The translations under genes and the position numbers were made by a program. The notes under the pieces were generated by a model, which was given only the letters and a program-made list of their open reading frames with translations, was not told where the DNA came from and did not search any database. A stretch of 64,000 nt of DNA from Linyphia triangularis (lineage: Eukaryota; Arthropoda; Arachnida; Araneae; Linyphiidae): positions 11,168,001 through 11,232,000 of the forward strand of contig OZ021729.1 in assembly GCA_963978545.1 (NCBI GenBank), given 5' to 3'. This document shows, piece after piece, positions 11,811-22,000 of the stretch (within the stretch, counting starts at the first letter, position 1; each line of letters starts with the position of its first letter).

Positions 11811-12372
11811 ATTGGTGTATCATTTATCAATTTTGGTTTTGTATTATTTATTGTATTGTATTATTGCATTGTATCATTTGTTGTATTGTATTATTTATTG
11901 TATTGCACTATTACATTGTATAATTTATTGTATTGTATTATTGCAGTGTATCATTTATTGTATTGTATCATTTATTGTATTGTATCATTTATTGTATTGT
12001 ACTATTGTATTGTATCATTTATTGTATTGTATTGTACTATTGTATTGTATCATTTGTTGTATTGTATCAGTTGTTGAATTGTATCATTTGTTGTATTGTA
12101 TCATTTATTGTATTGTACTATTGTATTGTATTATTTATTGTATTGTTCTATGGTATTGTATCATTTATTGTATTATTGTATTGTATCACTTATTGTATTG
12201 TATTATTGTATTGTATCATTTATTGTATTGTATTATTTATTGTATTGTATTATTTATTGTATTGTATTATTTATTGTATTGTATTATTTATTGTATTGTA
12301 TTATTGTATTGAATCATTTATTTTATTGTATCATTTAATGTATTGTATTGGTGTATCATTTATCAATTTTCA
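11811..12372. repeat. ATTGT-rich compound minisatellite
   Basis: About 520 bases are built from the words tattgtat, catttattgt and attattgtattg in irregular higher-order order. A 24-base sequence beginning attggtgtatcatttatc occurs at both edges (11811 and 12347), bracketing the array as direct repeats. All three forward frames stay open only because the short unit lacks stops; the resulting Leu/Tyr/Cys/Ile repeats are not credible proteins. Confidence 0.95.
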
Positions 12373-13320
12373 CCGTAGGGGGTTGGTAAAAAAAAAAATT
12401 GAAATAACATACAAGATGTTTTCTTTTTGGAATAGTAGAACGAACACAATAAGAAATGCCTATTAAAACATGGCACAAAATAATCAAAATTTATAATTCC
12501 AAGAACATTTGAAACTCTAATCTAATCTAACTTTAAAATTTAAACCGCAAAATAAAGCTAGCGGTTATAAATACCAATACTTCAGAAGTTTCCATGCTTC
12601 AAAAACAAAAATGCCTCCAAACTAACCCCTGATAAGGAACAAATCCGACTCATGGTCAAATGATATTCAAGATAAAATTCTAAAACTTTCAAATTTATAT
12701 AATCAACGGCCCACGAAATAAATATACGGTACTGCATACTAAAATCCACTCTCGCTCCAATAACTAAATCAGGCGAAAACTTTCCAATAGCCCTATTTCT
12801 AGCCGACCAAGTATTAAGTCAACTAAATCCTCTTATAACACTGTTCACACCGAACCAATGGCAAGTCCCATGAGATCAAAATACCGTCCATGTCACACGT
12901 AAGCCTTATTTTAAGTGTCGGAAGTTCTGATTGGTTGTGTGTGTCGCAAACGAATCTTCCACGCTATTCCGACGCTGGATCCATGACAGATCTGCATATC
13001 GGAATATCGGAGAAATAGGAAATCAGAAATCGGGAAAACCTGGACTCATTTCTGGAATCGACGAAGTGAATGGAAAAGAATCAAACGGGAATGAAGAAGA
13101 CTGGGATGAAGATTTGGTTCTTCGAAATTCTAAGGAATTGTTTGGGGAAGGATCTTAAAAGTGGATTAATTAAACTTTCGTCTTGGAAGAGTCAACAGGT
13201 TAGGGACTTATATCATGGAACATCACACTTTGATTGGCGGAAATTAAAGATGAATTTCACATTTAAATATTTTTGGGTTGCGGGTATTGGCGGGTATAGT
13301 AAAACTTTGTGAAGTCTCTA
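12373..13320. other. Unique-looking sequence, no assigned gene
   Basis: This stretch is less AT-rich towards 12.85-13.2 kb and holds a 75-codon frame (12931-13158) rich in Asp, Glu, Gly and Asn. I recognise no domain, signal peptide or splice pattern, so I do not call it a gene. It could be host exon or old repeat sequence. Confidence 0.4.
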
Positions 13321-13324
13321 CCTA

Positions 13325-14170
13325 TCTATACAAATAATTATCTTGCGTGCCGCACGAATTCAGCTGTATTTCTGTGAGCAGAATGGCAACGACTTTAAAC
13401 ATCCAATCACAAATCTTCTAAATTTACTTTATGGATTAATTTCCAAATTCAGTAATCCAGACAGTTTTTGTTTTGTTTTTTGGAATTACCGACTGTCTAT
13501 TTCTTCCACTTATAAAGTGCTTAACAATGCCAAATACGTCTCGTAATTTTGAGCATCTAGAAGAATACGAGATCGAAATCTTCTAGTGTAAACCCCTCTC
13601 TCCGACCCCACCACACCAACGAGAGGACATTGAGGCCACGACATATTTAATGTGCACCAGCCCCCATTAGGTACACACCGATATTTAGCGGACGGAGGCC
13701 CGAACCCACAACCCTCCGGTTATGAGCTCGATACTCTACCGCAAGTTATCGGAGCCCCGTCGCTGGGTTGCATTCAGCGCCAAATCGTAAACTTTCAAAA
13801 GTCACCGTACAGTAAATCTGAACGTATATTCATTTCTATTCAGTGCAAATTCAGCTATTATGAGTTGAAAATCATTAAAATAAAGAATACTGTCCCTGCT
13901 TAACGCATCTCGACATAAGCAGTGGGATAATGACGTGACAAGTATTGTAACTCTTCATAAATAATAAATCGTTTTCAGTTTCATAGTACAATATAACTTT
14001 GCAAGGATTTTCTTGATTATGCATCTGAAATAGCTTTCTTCTAGAGCATATTTTAAGTGCCTCACTTTGAGACGAGCAAAGCGAGCCTGGTTCGAGAAGT
14101 GGACCAAAGGGATTGCATAGCAATCCAGGAGGTTGGCGAGCGTTAGCGAACAGGGGGTGGAGCTCACTAG
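13325..14170 (+). mobile_element. Non-autonomous Helitron 2
   Basis: It begins TC (tctatacaaataattatctt) after a host A and ends CTAG before a host T. The interior shares ctgtatttctgtgagcagaa, gctgggttgcattcagcgcc and cctgcttaacgcatctcgac with Helitron 1 and has the same 3' palindromes gacgagcaaagcgagcc and ggattgcatagcaatcc. The terminal hairpin is decayed (gggggtggagctcact). A SINE of a different family lies inside on the minus strand. Confidence 0.9.
13528..13760 (-). mobile_element. SINE C copy (tRNA-derived), inside Helitron 2
   Basis: On the minus strand the sequence reads gcggtagagtatcgagctca and then gggttgtgggttcgggcc. These are in the places expected for the A box, a CAT anticodon-like loop, and the B box of a tRNA. 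A second copy at 57.89-58.13 kb shares the body, including ccgaccccaccacaccaac and gacatatttaatgtgcacca as read on the plus strand. Helitron 1 lacks this segment at the same position, so it is an insertion rather than part of the Helitron. Confidence 0.8.
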
Positions 14171-14513
14171 TAAGCATTTATTAGTCTAATTTCTTTGGGT
14201 ATCTATTTTCTATTCCCATTTTATATGATAAAATATTCATATCGTAGTGTTTAACTATGCTCAACCAAAGAAGATATGCTATCAAAAAAGATCGAACTTT
14301 AAAGTTGTATTCTAAGTTATACTTTTATCTAACGTATATACAATTGAGGCCTTAATCGCCAGAACAGACCATCCTATTATTTGATTTTTGCGCTTCCTAC
14401 CACGTTTTTTCAAAACCAAAACCCAGGACGGACTAAATGGTTTATCTGTCAGCTTCGTTAGACATTATAGATTAACCACATTTGGTGCGTTCTGGAATGA
14501 ATGGTTTTGAAAC
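14171..14513. other. No recognisable feature
   Basis: AT-rich spacer between Helitron 2 and a family F copy. The part around 14.39-14.50 kb resembles 15.20-15.32 kb loosely (tttgg/atcacatgtggtccgttctgg), suggesting that the family F copy sits in a decayed repeat. Confidence 0.4.
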
Positions 14514-15192
14514 TAGGGCTGTGGAACATCGCACAACTTTCAATTACATTTTAACACTGACGTGGATTTGTGTCAGTTAACTTTTGTATATTTTCATCCT
14601 TCATTTAGAATAAATGGCCAGTTTGGCGATATTTTTTGCGATAATTCTTGAATGGATCTAAATAAAAAAAAATTCCCCAAAATGGGGATTTTGGTGACAT
14701 ACTTGTCGATAATCCTTATATTATCCTTCATTATAAGCGAAATTGGGAGGAGAAGAAAAAACGATCGTTGATGAGGTATGCTCAAGGAAAGAGAACTCTG
14801 TGTTGAAGGCATTCATTTCTCCACTTTCTGCGCCATTAAAGCATTTTTACAGAAGTTTCGGAAGTGGGGATGTTTAGAACACCTTAAGAGGCATTACCAC
14901 GAGAAAAATCGTTAGAGTCGTTTTTTAACAATCATTGAAAAACATGATTTTTTCAAAAGCCTTATGCGCATGCGCGATTTTGACGAAAACCTTAATGGTA
15001 GGTCCCATGGCCCCCACTAATTCTCATATCAAATTTGAACATCGTAGGTCAATTTGTTCGGGAGTTATGTTGACCACAGACACACATACACACAGGCAGA
15101 CACTTTTTCTAGATCCCTTTTTTGAAATCAGGATGTTCCAACACGTACTTTCATTACCCTATGTATATATACATATGGGTAATTGAAAGTAA
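14514..15192 (-). repeat. Repeat family F copy, full length
   Basis: This is the most complete copy. It begins tagggctgtggaacatcgca and ends with a hairpin of about 45 bases, ctttcattaccctatgtata mirrored by tacatatgggtaattgaaag. The length is 679 bp. A word of the form ctttcaattac also occurs near the other end, so the terminal sequences are partly inverted copies of each other. The 83-residue frame near 14.94 kb is a by-product of the repeat. Confidence 0.9.
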
Positions 15193-15339
15193 AAACGGGG
15201 TTGAAACAGCAAAAATCAAATTATGGGATAAGTTGGTCATTAGATGGATCACATGTGGTCCGTTCTGGCAAGATTGGATTTGAAATAACGGAATAGAAAC
15301 TGCACAAATCAAATTGCGGGAGGTCCTTTTTGACGCTCA

Positions 15340-15885
15340 ACTCCTCTTCTAACTATTTACAAGGGACGATACCCGCAATTTTTAAAAACGAGTGAAAATA
15401 GTTTATATTTATGAAGAATTTCTTTCTGGTTCCAAATATTTAAACAAAAGTTCTTTGAAAAACTTAGTTGTTTAAATATTAAGAAAAGAAAATGCCCCAA
15501 AACAGAGTCAAAAACTCAAAAAGAAATCTGGGACGTCAAGAAATCTTTCCGTTTCTATGGTTATCGTGAGGTTTTTGCCAAGTAGTTGACGTTGATTTGG
15601 TAGACTATTGTCATATACCGTACAGGTTGGCGCGATTTGCGAGAAACTTGCAAAACTGGTTTCCGCTGCTGCATTTCAAGCCAAGATGTTTGGGATCTCT
15701 TGACGTGATATTCAATTCGAGCCGAATGAATTGTTTTCTCGCCAGCGTCTAACAGAGGAACTTTGATTGCAAATCGAAAGGGAAAAAAAGAGCATTAAAC
15801 AGAAATGTTTGTGTTTATGGCCTTTTCGAAACATTCAGAATTGAATTAGAAAAAAAAGATGCGGGAATTGTCCATTTAAAGATTT
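15340..15885 (+). mobile_element. Single arm of foldback family K
   Basis: It begins gggacgatacccgcaattt and ends gatgcgggaattgtcc. The interior matches both arms of the 24.76-26.39-kb palindrome: ctttctggttccaaatattt, aaaagaaaatgccccaaaac, tttctatggttatcgtgagg, caggttggcgcgatttgcga and ttcaagccaagatgtttggg. It has no coding capacity. Confidence 0.85.
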
Positions 15886-16064
15886 GGACATGATTCAAGC
15901 AGGATCGTTCTGGAAAGAAATACTGATGAAGAGTTCGGAAGCGTCTGCAAGTATTTGAACTTCGATTTCCTGAAACACTAAATCTAATTTGAATAGATGA
16001 GAAGAAATTCGACCAAAGATTAATATTCCAGTGGCATTTTCAAGTTTGGTATCAGAACGCATCA

Positions 16065-16251
16065 AGGGTCAATTACACGGGACGAGTTTACTAGCTACTA
16101 ACCGGCCAGTTTACTAGTTGACAGTGAAGTAGCTCCGTGTTATCCAATCACTAGCAGGGCTAGCTGCTAAGTTGATTGGATGACACGGAGTTACTTTACT
16201 ATCAAATAGTAAATTAGCCAGCTAGTAAACTCGCCCCGTGTAATTGACCCT
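16065..16251. mobile_element. Harbinger-like palindromic MITE
   Basis: AGGGTCAATTACACGGGACG at the left is mirrored by CGCCCCGTGTAATTGACCCT at the right, and the two halves (about 90 bases each) are complementary along most of their length. The flanks catca and tcaca allow a 3-base TCA duplication. A 3-base target and AGGG/GGG termini fit PIF/Harbinger MITEs, but the short TSD is weak evidence. A fold of the whole element would be one long hairpin. Confidence 0.8.
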
Positions 16252-16252
16252 T

Positions 16253-16860
16253 CACACAATGTTCTTGACCGACATATTTTTATGACTTACTGTTGGCAAC
16301 AGTGGCTGCCAAGGGGTGTTTCACAGGAAGGATTGGTGTGTTGGAGGTTGAAATTTTCTGTGTTTTCTGCGTTATTGGAACACTTATACTGAATCAAAAA
16401 TTAGATTGTCTAGCATGTGCTTCATTTAGAATAGATTATGCATTGCGGTATAGGTTCCTGAATATTCAGCACACTTTATGGTGAGTTCCTTACATTATTG
16501 TGACTTGTATCGCTATAGTGCCACGCATCATAGATGTGGTGTCTGCATTTTTTGGCTTAACTGAGTTGCTACCAGGTGGCTCACTGTAATTCCTTCTACA
16601 TAATAGAAAAGTTTAATGGTAAGATCTGCTTGGGAAATTTTGAAAAAGTCAATAAGTTTGCATCAACTACATAAAGTTGTTAAACTTTAAGCCACTATTT
16701 ATAACTTTGAGCTTGGATGTCGATATTGTAGATGCCCCTTTTGTACTCAGCATGGAAGTACAGGAGTAAAGATAATAAACTATTATAGTTTTACTGCAAT
16801 TTGTGTTGTATTCGTGCATAGGCGCCAACACGGGGGCAAATTTACTTATTATAACGCTCC
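16253..16860. other. No recognisable feature
   Basis: Sequence of average composition without shared repeats or convincing coding frames. Confidence 0.45.
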
Positions 16861-16876
16861 GCTTCAAAAATCTGTC

Positions 16877-17051
16877 GCCGACCAAATGGTATAGTGGTTA
16901 GCATACTAGCTTCTAGACCGCAAAGTTGCGGGTTCGAGTCCCGTGTAAGGCATGGTTGTTTGTAAATGAGTGTTGGCTTGTCAAATGACTGTTTCGGCGC
17001 ATTAGAGCCCTCGTGTTGCTGACAGCGCCAGATATTCTGAAAACAACCAAT
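16877..17051 (+). mobile_element. SINE A copy 1
   Basis: SINE A is a tRNA-derived retroposon of about 180 bp. Its head reads accaaacggtatagtggtta (A box) then gcgggttcgagtcccgtg (B box), the internal RNA polymerase III promoter. A body with aatgtatgttggcttgtcta and cgcattatagccctcgtgtt follows, and it ends gataatctgaaaacaaccaa. This copy is flanked by a 13-base TSD, tcaaaaatctgtc. The head has a few changes (aaatgg, gcatac). Confidence 0.95.
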
Positions 17052-17373
17052 CAAAAATCTGTCAATGTGATTTCTAATACAAAATACTGCGTAAATAGGA
17101 CATTTTGTAATGTGCGAAAGAAACTAATTCCCATAAAAATAGGAAGTAAACGTAAACACAATATTTGTAAGTACACTGACGCTATCCCTCCTTCCCTCCT
17201 CCCCCCTCCCCCCACAAATAAGTTAACAAGTGTGGCAGATCATTTGTGGAAACCCATTATATTTCATTAATATTATCCGAAATTATTACAGTTTGTTTAA
17301 TTTATTTTTAGAGCAATATCATAAAAGTATATCATTTAAAATAATGAATGAGATTGAAATAAACTATTTTACA

Positions 17374-17553
17374 GCCGATCAAACGGTATAGTGGTTAGCG
17401 TGCTAGCTTCTAGAACGCGAGGTTGCGGGTTCGAGTCCCGTGTTAGGCATTGGTGTTTGTACATGTATGTTGGCTTGTCTAATGACGAATGTTTCGGTGC
17501 ATTATAGCTCTAGTGTTACTGACGGCGTCAGATAATCTGAAAACAACCAGCCA
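17374..17553 (+). mobile_element. SINE A copy 2
   Basis: Full-length with intact A- and B-box words. A clear TSD is not visible; attttaca before and a T-rich stretch after are only loosely alike. Confidence 0.93.
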
Positions 17554-17577
17554 ATTTTTTTTGCAGTGATGAATTAA

Positions 17578-17767
17578 CCCTTTGCGCTCGAGCAAAAACT
17601 CTCAGGCACCACATGTTTGGATGCCGGAATTCGAGAGGACCACTAGGTTTGATACGGGAATTCGATGCAAGGCCAATGACTGTGTTTAGTTTCTAAGAAG
17701 CGGACCGAACCAAAAATGTCTTGAGTTGCCTGTACCACCGCGCGAAAAAGGCATCGAGTGCAAAGGG
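17578..17767. mobile_element. piggyBac-like MITE with perfect TTAA sites
   Basis: TTAA at 17574-17577 and again at 17768-17771 bracket an element of 190 bp. Its ends are CCCTTTGCGCTCGAG and CATCGAGTGCAAAGGG, near-perfect inverted repeats. The interior (ggaccactaggtttgat, ttcgatgcaaggccaatgac, cgcgcgaaaaaggc) matches the copy at 31.10 kb. Confidence 0.92.
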
Positions 17768-17771
17768 TTAA

Positions 17772-18535
17772 CTGGTTAGTGTTCTTACTTTTAACATAAA
17801 ATGCTCCTGAGTTAATTTTATTCAAACAACTTTGCTACTTAAACAGTTTGAATTTTTTTTATTGCGTGGTAAGGAGGCAAGTTCAATATATTCAGTAGAT
17901 AGATCATGAAAATGTGGTGTCTGGAAATCTTGGGCGGATTCCCCTTCCATCGCTAGTCCTTTCCCCACAAGTTTATCTACCAAGTCTCGCTGTCATTGTA
18001 AAAGTGAACAATTGGTGCCAATGTATTCGTGTAATAACCAGCATGGTATTCAAATTCTGAAACAATTTAATTCGTTGCATAAGACGTCTCTTTCCTTCAT
18101 AATCTGAAAGGATGGGGTGGTGAAAATATTGGATTAAAGTTTAAAAAAAAAGCCACTTGAAAATTTGGGCGATCTCCCTCCCCCTTTCGGAATGTCGTGA
18201 AATCTAAGCAAATAGTTTTATAGGTAAGGATTTTTGTGTAATGATTTCCCAAATTTTTAGTTCTTCAATACATTTAGTGGCCATGGCAACAAATTATGCG
18301 TCAAAATGACGCATGCGCAGTGAGTGAAAGCTTTTGAAAAATTGTAGTTTTTCAACAGTTTCCATAAGAGCTGAGCAACAAGTTTGATAGACAACATGAA
18401 CATCTAAAAACTCATTTAACGAGACAAAAACTGAAACTTTATACGACAAAGCCGATAAAACTTTTGGATCGCGTGAAGTGTAAGGAATAAAGAGGTTCAA
18501 GCGCCCCTGATCAATATAAATTTACTGTTAAAATA
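17772..18535. other. No recognisable feature
   Basis: Unique-looking sequence with moderate GC between a MITE and a SINE. No known domain is visible in any frame. Confidence 0.45.
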
Positions 18536-18551
18536 AAAATAATTATATTTG

Positions 18552-18729
18552 TTGGTTGTATTCAGATTATCTGGCGCCGTCAGCAACACTAGGGCTATAA
18601 TGCGCCGAAACATTTCGTCATTTAACAAACCAACATACATTTACAAACACCCATGCCAAACACGGGACTCGAACCCGCAACCTCGCGGTCTAGAAGCCAG
18701 CACGCTAACCACTATACCGTTTGGTCGGC
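18552..18729 (-). mobile_element. SINE A copy 3, the only minus-strand copy
   Basis: The reverse complement has the standard head and tail. The TSD ataattatatttg (13 bases) lies at 18539-18551 and 18730-18742, giving exact boundaries. Confidence 0.96.
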
Positions 18730-18742
18730 ATAATTATATTTG

Positions 18743-19104
18743 TAAAAATAAGTATACAGTTTTACTAATAGCTTATTCAATGCCTTGAAGCAACAAGGGC
18801 TATGTTATTCTATATATGATCGGGGACAATTTTCTTAGCTAAGTTGAAAATTGGCTACTACTTTTGTCGCCAAATATGGCTAAGTTGACAATAATTGCGC
18901 AGTTAAATATTTAGGAAAAAGTTAGTACTAAACTAGCTCAAACGGAAAAAGAAAAACGCAAATCAGAAATTCCATTACTAAAAGATTTAAACGTAGTTAT
19001 CGGATTATAATGTATGCAAAAATAAAGAGATGTTTTATACCCATAGTTTTTAATTTTGTCGCGATTGCTACTTAGCAACAAGAAATTATAACATTCACAA
19101 TTAA
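18743..19104. other. No recognisable feature
   Basis: AT-rich spacer. The word cgccaaatatggctaagttg is short and inconclusive. Confidence 0.45.
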
Positions 19105-19463
19105 ATAACTAATAGTTTAAAAATCTGGAAAACACGCTTTAATAGAAAAGTGAACTAAAAAGAAGAAAATAATTTTAAATAAGTTTGAAATAAGAGTAGT
19201 GATTAACAAGAAATATTTTTTTTTCTCTAAAATGCGTGGGGTGCTTGATGTCAATTTTTGTAAATATTTAATGACAGATATTGGTGAAAGTAAACCCATT
19301 ATGAAAATATCTTAAAATGCATCCCACGCTTTTTAACGATAAAATAAATATTTCTTGTAAATCACTCTATTCTTATTTTAAACTTATATTTAAAATGTTT
19401 TTCTACTTTTCAGTTCACTTTTCTATTAAAGCGTGTTTTTAGTATTTTAAACTATTATTTATT
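19105..19463 (+). mobile_element. Foldback MITE family M, copy 1
   Basis: The left arm starts taactaatagtttaaaaatc and runs through aacacgctttaatagaaaag to attaacaagaaatattt and gcgtggggtgc. The right arm repeats these words inverted (atcccacgctttt, aaatatttcttgtaaatcac, cttttctattaaagcgtgtt) and ends aaactattatttatt. Arms are about 130 bases. The loop contains atttaatgacagatattgg and defines orientation. It has no coding capacity. Confidence 0.9.
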
Positions 19464-19476
19464 CAATTGTGAAACG

Positions 19477-19655
19477 GCCGACCAAACGGTATAGTGGTTA
19501 GCGTGCTAGCTTCTAGACTGCAAGGTTGCGGGTTCGAGTCCCGTGTTAGGCATGGGTGTTTGTGAATGTATGTTGGCTTGTCTAATGACGAATGTTTCGG
19601 CGCATTATATCCCTCGTGTTGCTGACGGTGCCAGATAATCTGAAAACAACCAACC
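19477..19655 (+). mobile_element. SINE A copy 4
   Basis: Full-length head and tail. It has no visible TSD. Its 3' end runs straight into 18S-like sequence (ccttagatcg), and the bases before it (tattcaattgtgaaac) may be the preceding 18S stretch. It therefore either inserted in, or replaced part of, the 18S-derived copy. Confidence 0.92.
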
Positions 19656-19723
19656 CCTTAGATCGTGTTCACATTTACATGGAAAACTGTTATATTTCTA
19701 GAGCTAATCCTTGCAATCCAGAG
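19656..19723 (+). pseudogene. 18S rRNA-derived retroposon D1, upstream part
   Basis: ccttagatcgtgttcacatt, then acatggaaaactgttatatt and tctagagctaatccttgcaa, follow the eukaryotic 18S rRNA 5' domain in order, with scattered substitutions. The sequence stops at the hAT insertion and continues at 23405. Comparison is with the remembered arthropod 18S sequence, not with a database. It is not a functional rRNA gene. Confidence 0.85.
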
Positions 19724-20274
19724 CAGGGGCGGATTTAGAGGTCAATCAAGGGGGGTGCGATTATGAACGGGAGTGTTTACAGTGGCGGTGATAGTTTGTC
19801 AACTTGGGGAAGAGGGGGGGGGAGGGGTATCATCAATTAGTATGATACTATCAGGGTTCAAAGAAAAATAAAAATTAGAGGGTTTGACAATCCTCTTTTG
19901 CACCCCATGTAACAAATTACCCCGAAAATGTAATAAAAAATTAAATTTTAAATATTTAGTATTTTTTTTTAAACAAAAAATATTTAAGAGCACAAAAAAA
20001 TATCTCATGCAGATTAGGTGAAGTGTAAAAAGCTCAGCAACCATGAAAATTCAACTTTTTTATACAAGTTAATTTACCAATACATTCAACATCATAAATC
20101 AATTGATGCAGAAAAAGGCGATAGATCTTTTAACAACTTTAGACAACATTGCAGGTACGTAACACTCTATATTCATAATGTTTTAATAATTTCCAAAGTT
20201 AAACAATTCTTTTCAACTCTGTTTGACATCACATTAGTAAATTAAAATATAAGTTACATAAACTTGAGACTACA

Positions 20275-20800
20275 CACTATAATATTGGTCACTGCATTCA
20301 AATTTGATATGGTATTATTTACTGTTTCCAAATTTTCCTTCATTTAAATGAAAATGGAGAGTTTGGCGATATTTTTGGCAATAATTTTTACGTGGGACAA
20401 GAAAAATAGTAATAATAATAAAAAAAAAACGCATAACCGACGAAATTGGTGATGATATTCAATAGACATTACACTGTCCTTTTTTGAACGAAAAGCAGAA
20501 AGATATCAATAGTTGATGGGCGATGCACAAGGGCAGAGAGCTCTGCGTTAAAGACACAAATTTTTCAACTTTTTACGCTTTTATCAGATTTCTACGGGAA
20601 ATTCGGAGGTGGGGGTGATTAAAACACCTTAAGAGGCATTAGATTCATGATTTCACCCTTATGTGAATGCTCAAACCTAATCGTAGGTCCCATGGCTACC
20701 ATTATCCCGCACACCAAATTTGAATATCGTACGTCAATTCGTTTAGGAGCTATGCTGACCATGTACGCATAGACATTTTATCTAGACCACTTTATTGATA
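20275..20800 (-). repeat. Repeat family F copy, diverged
   Basis: gagagtttggcgatattttt, atgggcgatgcacaagggca, acaccttaagaggcattaga, gtaggtcccatggctaccat and ggagctatgctgacca are in family order on the minus strand. It is older than most copies, judging by substitutions, and its terminal hairpin is missing. Confidence 0.8.
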
Positions 20801-21599
20801 TAAGTTGATATTGATAAGCCTTTATTGATAAGCCATATAAGCCCTTTTCATCTTAAAGTTTTATATTTTCCTTTAGTTGCAAAAATTCTCTAAAAAGACG
20901 GATTTTTATTGTACCCAACCTGTACTTTAATATAAATTTTGAGATTGGTTTAACATAACTGTATATTTTCTCTTATAAATATGATTTAAAAAGAACTTAA
21001 ATTAGGAAAATGTACTCAAAGCCCATCTTAAACCGTCAACACACAAATCACCATAATAAAAAAATAAAAAAAAGCAGGTTTTTCAAACAATAAACTTAAC
21101 ATTATCTGAAAATTAGTTTGTTTTAACTCTCTGCGTTTTATTCAAATAAAATTCCAAACTAAATTAGTTACAGCAGGTGAAATTGTAATAATAATAATTT
21201 TCATATAACCATAGGACCTGCTTTTTCATCACAAGTAGCATCTCTAATCGGTTACATATTGTGTCTCATATTAGATATAATATTAGTAGTCATATTACCA
21301 TCAATTTTGAGTCACAAACACAAAAACACATTAAAATTAAAATTAAAAAAAAAAAAAAAAACATTTAAAAAGATTTTAACATTAAATGATTTAAATTATT
21401 TGTAAGTCATCGGTATTGTTCCTAATATTTCAGTAATTTATACTTAAATAATCAACTCGCACAAAACAATTTTGGCTTTTATTTAACAGAGCAAATAAAA
21501 ACTGTCAAAAGCTGCGAATGCGCAATATTTACAAATTTGCAATCTAAGCTGACCAGTTTTGAAATTACAATATGTTAAATTACTTGATATTCTAGTAGC

Positions 21600-22000
21600 A
21601 ATAAATGTCGCTGTACCGGATATTTCCAGATATTGCACCGGAACAACGTTAAATTCTGATTAGTTTGTTTATTAAGCAGAGAACATCTACCAGATGGTCT
21701 TTCAAGGGAAAAATGGACTTCATCTTAAATAAGAGAAACCTCAGAAAACTATCAGGAAGTAGCTCAACAATCTACGCGAGATTACAAGTCAAAATTTTTG
21801 AAGTGTTTACTCAATTTGAAAACAGACTACAGAGAGCCAAATATTGCTCGATCCGGTGAATTTTTGCGAGGTGTGAGATTGGAGCATATAGCAATATTTA
21901 AAAACGTGTTTGGCTATGATCCTGAATATTTTGAAAAGAAGTTAAAAGGTAATATGGAACTCACTTTATACTGTTAAGGATAAATTAAATTTTATAATTT
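21600..22000 (+). pseudogene. Possible hAT transposase remnant
   Basis: Inside the hAT element, a frame from 21665 includes QRTSTRWSFKGK and, after shifts, EHIAIFKNVFGYDPEYFEKK. The TRW word and the position inside hAT termini are compatible with transposase, but no catalytic residues can be identified. Treat it as a hint only. Confidence 0.3.

Noticed and set aside
11781..12466. Long open frames encoding Leu/Tyr/Cys/Ile repeats in all three forward frames
   Set aside because: They arise from the ATTGT repeat, which lacks stop codons in every frame. No signal of a real protein.
12931..13158. 75-codon acidic frame as a gene
   Set aside because: No domain, no splice context, and no second copy to test selection.
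16877..16950. Functional tRNA genes at the SINE A heads
   Set aside because: The A- and B-box words are there, but the acceptor and anticodon stems do not pair well, and each is followed by the SINE body and flanked by a TSD.
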